NCBI GenBank assembly: GCA_006937955.1
Contig: SSNP01000123.1
Coordinates: 830,789 to 894,788, forward strand
Source of the DNA: Pachypanchax playfairii
Taxonomy: Eukaryota; Chordata; Actinopteri; Cyprinodontiformes; Aplocheilidae
Reading direction: 5' to 3'
Length of the DNA stretch: 64,000 nt
Shown: positions 60,585 through 64,000 of the stretch, in pieces
Layout: each line of letters begins with the position of its first letter
Position numbering within the stretch: position 1 is the stretch's first letter
Program-made: the position numbers and the translations under genes
The notes under the pieces: model-generated
The model's database searches: none
What the model was told of the DNA's origin: nothing
What the model saw: only the letters and a program-made list of their open reading frames with translations

Positions 60585-63330
60585 TCACACACACACTCTC
60601 TGTTAGGTTAGTGGAACTAGACTGATCTGGTGTTCTCACACACACTCTCTCTGTTAGGTTAGTGGAACTAGACTGATCTGGTGTTCTCACACACTCTCTC
60701 TGTCTTATAGGTTAGTGGAACTAGACTGATCTGGTGTTCTCACACACTCTCTCTGTTAGGTTAGAGGAACTAGACTGATCTGGTGTTCTCACACACACTC
60801 TCTCTGTTAGGTTAGTGGAACTAGACTGATCTGGTGTTCTCACACACACTCTCTCTGTTAGGTTAGTGGAACTAGACTGATCTGGTGTTCTCACACACAC
60901 TCTCTGTTAGGTTAGTGGAACTAGACTGATCTGGTGTTCTCACACACACACTCTCTCTGTTAGGTTAGTGGAACTAGACTGATCTGGTGTTCTCTCTCTC
61001 TGTTAGGTTAGTGGAACTAGACTGATCTGGTGTTCTCACACACACTCTCTCTGTTAGGTTAGTGGAACTAGACTGATCTGGTGTTCTCACACACACTCTG
61101 TTAGGTTAGTGGAACTAGACTGATCTGGTGTTCTCACACACACTCTGTTAGGTTAGTGGAACTAGACTGATCTGGTGTTCTCACACACTCTCTCTGTTAG
61201 GTTAGTGGAACTAGACTGATCTGGTGTTCTCACACACACTCTCTCTGTTAGGTTAGTGGAACTAGACTGATCTGGTGTTCTCACACACTCTCTCTGTTAG
61301 GTTAGTGGAACTAGACTGATCTGGTGTTCTCACACACACTCTCTCTGTTAGGTTAGTGGAACTAGACTGATCTGGTGTTCTCACACACACTCTCTCTGTT
61401 AGGTTAGTGGAACTAGACTGATCTGGTGTTCTCTCACACACACTCTCTGTTAGGTTAGTGGAACTAGACTGATCTGGTGTTCTCACACACACTCTCTCTG
61501 TTAGGTTAGTGGAACTAGACTGATCTGGTGTTCTCACACTCTCTCTGTTAGGTTAGTGGAACTAGACTGATCTGGTGTTCTCACACACACTCTCTCTGTT
61601 AGGTTAGTGGAACTAGACTGATCTGGTGTTCTCACACACACTCTCTGTTAGGTTAGTGGAACTAGACTGATCTGGTGTTCTCACACACTCTCTGTTAGGT
61701 TAGTGGAACTAGACTGATCTGGTGTTCTCTCACACACACTCTCTCTGTTAGGTTAGTGGAACTAGACTGATCTGGTGTTCTCACACTCTCTCTGTTAGGT
61801 TAGTGGAACTAGACTGATCTGGTGTTCTCACACACACTCTCTCTGTTAGGTTAGTGGAACTAGACTGATCTGGTGTTCTCACACACTCTCTGTTAGGTTA
61901 GTGGAACTAGACTGATCTGGTGTTTCTCACACACACTCTCTGTTAGGTTAGTGGAACTAGACTGATCTGGTGTTCTCACACACACTCTCTGTTAGGTTAG
62001 TGGAACTAGACTGATCTGGTGTTCTCACACACTCTCTCTGTTAGGTTAGTGGAACTAGACTGATCTGGTGTTCTCACACACACTCTCTCTGTTAGGTTAG
62101 TGGAACTAGACTGATCTGGTGTTCTCACACACACTCTCTCTGTTAGGTTAGTGGAACTAGACTGATCTGGTGTTCTCACACACACTCTCTCTGTTAGGTT
62201 AGTGGAACTAGACTGATCTGGTGTTCTCTCACACACTCTCTCTGTTAGGTTAGTGGAACTAGACTGATCTGGTGTTCTCACACACTCTCTCTGTTAGGTT
62301 AGTGGAACTAGACTGATCTGGTGTTCTCACACACACTCTCTCTGTTAGGTTAGTGGAACTAGACTGATCTGGTGTTCTCACACACACTCTCTCTGTTAGG
62401 TTAGTGGAACTAGACTGATCTGGTGTTCTCACACACACTCTCTGTTAGGTTAGTGGAACTAGACTGATCTGGTGTTCTCCACACACACTCTCTCTGTTAG
62501 GTTAGTGGAACTAGACTGATCTGGTGTTCTCTCACACACACACTCTCTGTTAGGTTAGTGGAACTAGACTGATCTGGTGTTTCTCACACACTCTCTCTGT
62601 TAGGTTAGTGGAACTAGACTGATCTGGTGTTCTCCACACACTCTCTCTGTTAGGTTAGTGGAACTAGACTGATCTGGTGTTCTCACACACACTCTCTCTG
62701 TTAGGTTAGTGGAACTAGACTGATCTGGTGTTCTCACACACTCTCTCTGTTAGGTTAGTGGAACTAGACTGATCTGGTGTTCTCACACACACTCTCTCTG
62801 TTAGGTTAGTGGAACTAGACTGATCTGGTGTTCTCACACACACTCTGTTAGGTTAGTGGAACTAGACTGATCTGGTGTTCTCTCACACACTCTCTCTGTT
62901 AGGTTAGTGGAACTAGACTGATCTGGTGTTCTCTCACACACTCTCACTGTTAGGTTAGTGGAACTAGACTGATCTGGTGTTCTCACACTCTCTCTGTTAG
63001 GTTAGTGGAACTAGACTGATCTGGTGTTCTCACACACACTCTCTCTGTTAGGTTAGTGGAACTAGACTGATCTGGTGTTCTCACACACACACTCTCTGTT
63101 AGGTTAGTGGAACTAGACTGATCTGGTGTTCTCTCACACACTCTCTCTGTTAGGTTAGTGGAACTAGACTGATCTGGTGTTCTCACACACACTCTCTCTG
63201 TTAGGTTAGTGGAACTAGACTGATCTGGTGTTCTCTCACACACTCTTTCTGTTAGGTTAGTGTAACTAGACTGATCTGGTGTTCTCTCTCTCTCTCTGTT
63301 AGGTTAGTGGAACTAGACTGATCTGGCGTT
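60585..63330. repeat. About 50-bp minisatellite (about 54 units)
   Basis: Unit: TGTTAGGTTAGTGGAACTAG then ACTGATCTGGTGTTCTCACA, plus a short (CA)n/(CT)n linker of variable length, so unit length wobbles by 2-bp steps. The 40-bp core is almost invariant, and variation is concentrated in the linker. The repeated RTPDQSSSTNLTERVC peptides in minus-strand ORFs are artefacts. Confidence 0.96.
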
Positions 63331-64000
63331 TACACACACGCGTGTCTGCCTGAAGCTGTCAGACGGTCACCAAAAAATAATCACCGACATCTTCAGTGTG
63401 AAATAGTGTCACATGTAACATTTGTTCTAGTTTTTATTACCTGATCATGAGTTATTAATATCTGATATAGAAAACCGTTCTGTTCTGTTACTAACTGTAA
63501 CTTAATCTGTGTTGTTACCGTCGTGTTCATGCGCGCGCGTATCTGGTACATCTGTTTACTTATAGTGTTATAGTGGATCCTCTCTACGAGTATATAACTC
63601 CCTCTGTTTGAGAGTTTTATTCTACTAATATATTGTAATTGTCTTATTACATCATTTCTGATTATCTGTTATTAATATTGAACACTGTTACTCGTGTTTA
63701 CAGTCCAAATGACCACCGACAGATAAATACACACAACGCTTATATGCACCAAACTGCTGGACACTGAGGTCGTGTATATAACCGTTGTCCACTGTATTCA
63801 TTTTAGTCCAGTTTCAATCGCGCTTGTTAGTTTTTATCACATTTAATCAACCTTATCCTGTTTTTATTTAGTCTAGTTTTAGTTGACTTTAAGTCGGGTA
63901 TTTTAGTTTTTATTTTAGTCCAAGAAAACATTTTATTTGTCTAGTTTTAATCAAAACCTGTCAACATTTTAGTCAAGTTCTGGTCAGGACAATCATTGGA
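63331..64000. other. Right-edge intergenic sequence with a TTTTAGT-rich repeat
   Basis: 63830-63985 is rich in TTTTAGT/AGTC words (TAGTCTAGTTTTAGTTGACT), as in a common fish interspersed repeat. 63331-63830 shows nothing recognised. Confidence 0.35.

Noticed and set aside
60481..63243. Repeated minus-strand ORFs with RTPDQSSSTNLTERVC
   Set aside because: Frame-open translation of the 50-bp array. No start context, splice support or family similarity.

Overview
The window reads as nuclear DNA of a ray-finned (teleost) fish. It has vertebrate split genes with GT-AG introns, a tail-bearing GnRH receptor of the fish type, and many repeat families typical of fish genomes: Tc1-like transposons, short hAT-like elements with TTTAAAG ends, L2/Rex-like LINEs and tRNA-derived SINEs. 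There is no operon-like or bacterial content.

Two protein genes can be supported, arranged head to head. On the minus strand, 31118 down to 4836, are the first 28 coding exons of iqgap3, a calmodulin-binding RasGAP-like scaffold. They cover the CH domain, IQGAP repeats, WW domain, four IQ motifs and the first part of the GAP-related domain, about 1164 codons, and every exon join keeps frame. The rest of the gene is not seen and presumably lies beyond position 1. On the plus strand, 43178 to 54220, is a complete three-exon GnRH receptor gene of 374 codons. A degraded THAP-domain fragment lies at the left edge (350-1018).

The remainder is mostly repeats. Tandem arrays take up about 23 kb, or 37% of the window: 18-bp units (1545-2505), 36-bp units in a LINE tail (2605-3145), 40-bp units inside a short transposon (7137-7425), 32/34-bp units filling iqgap3 intron 5 (25211-27973), 40/46-bp units between the two genes (32130-37050), compound GATG/GATA/GACA (39401-39732), 30-bp units inside a SINE (40425-42770), 22-bp units in gnrhr intron 2 (44860-52530), 10-bp units (57240-57710), purine triplets (60060-60295) and about 50-bp units (60585-63330). 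Several arrays can be traced to a transposable-element sequence, and two elements are present in both amplified and nearly unamplified form.

In this window iqgap3 and gnrhr share one intergenic interval but otherwise have unrelated jobs: cytoskeletal and proliferation scaffolding versus neuroendocrine signalling. The main novelty is structural. Minisatellites grow out of LINE and SINE segments, one intron is almost entirely minisatellite, and several mobile elements are nested.
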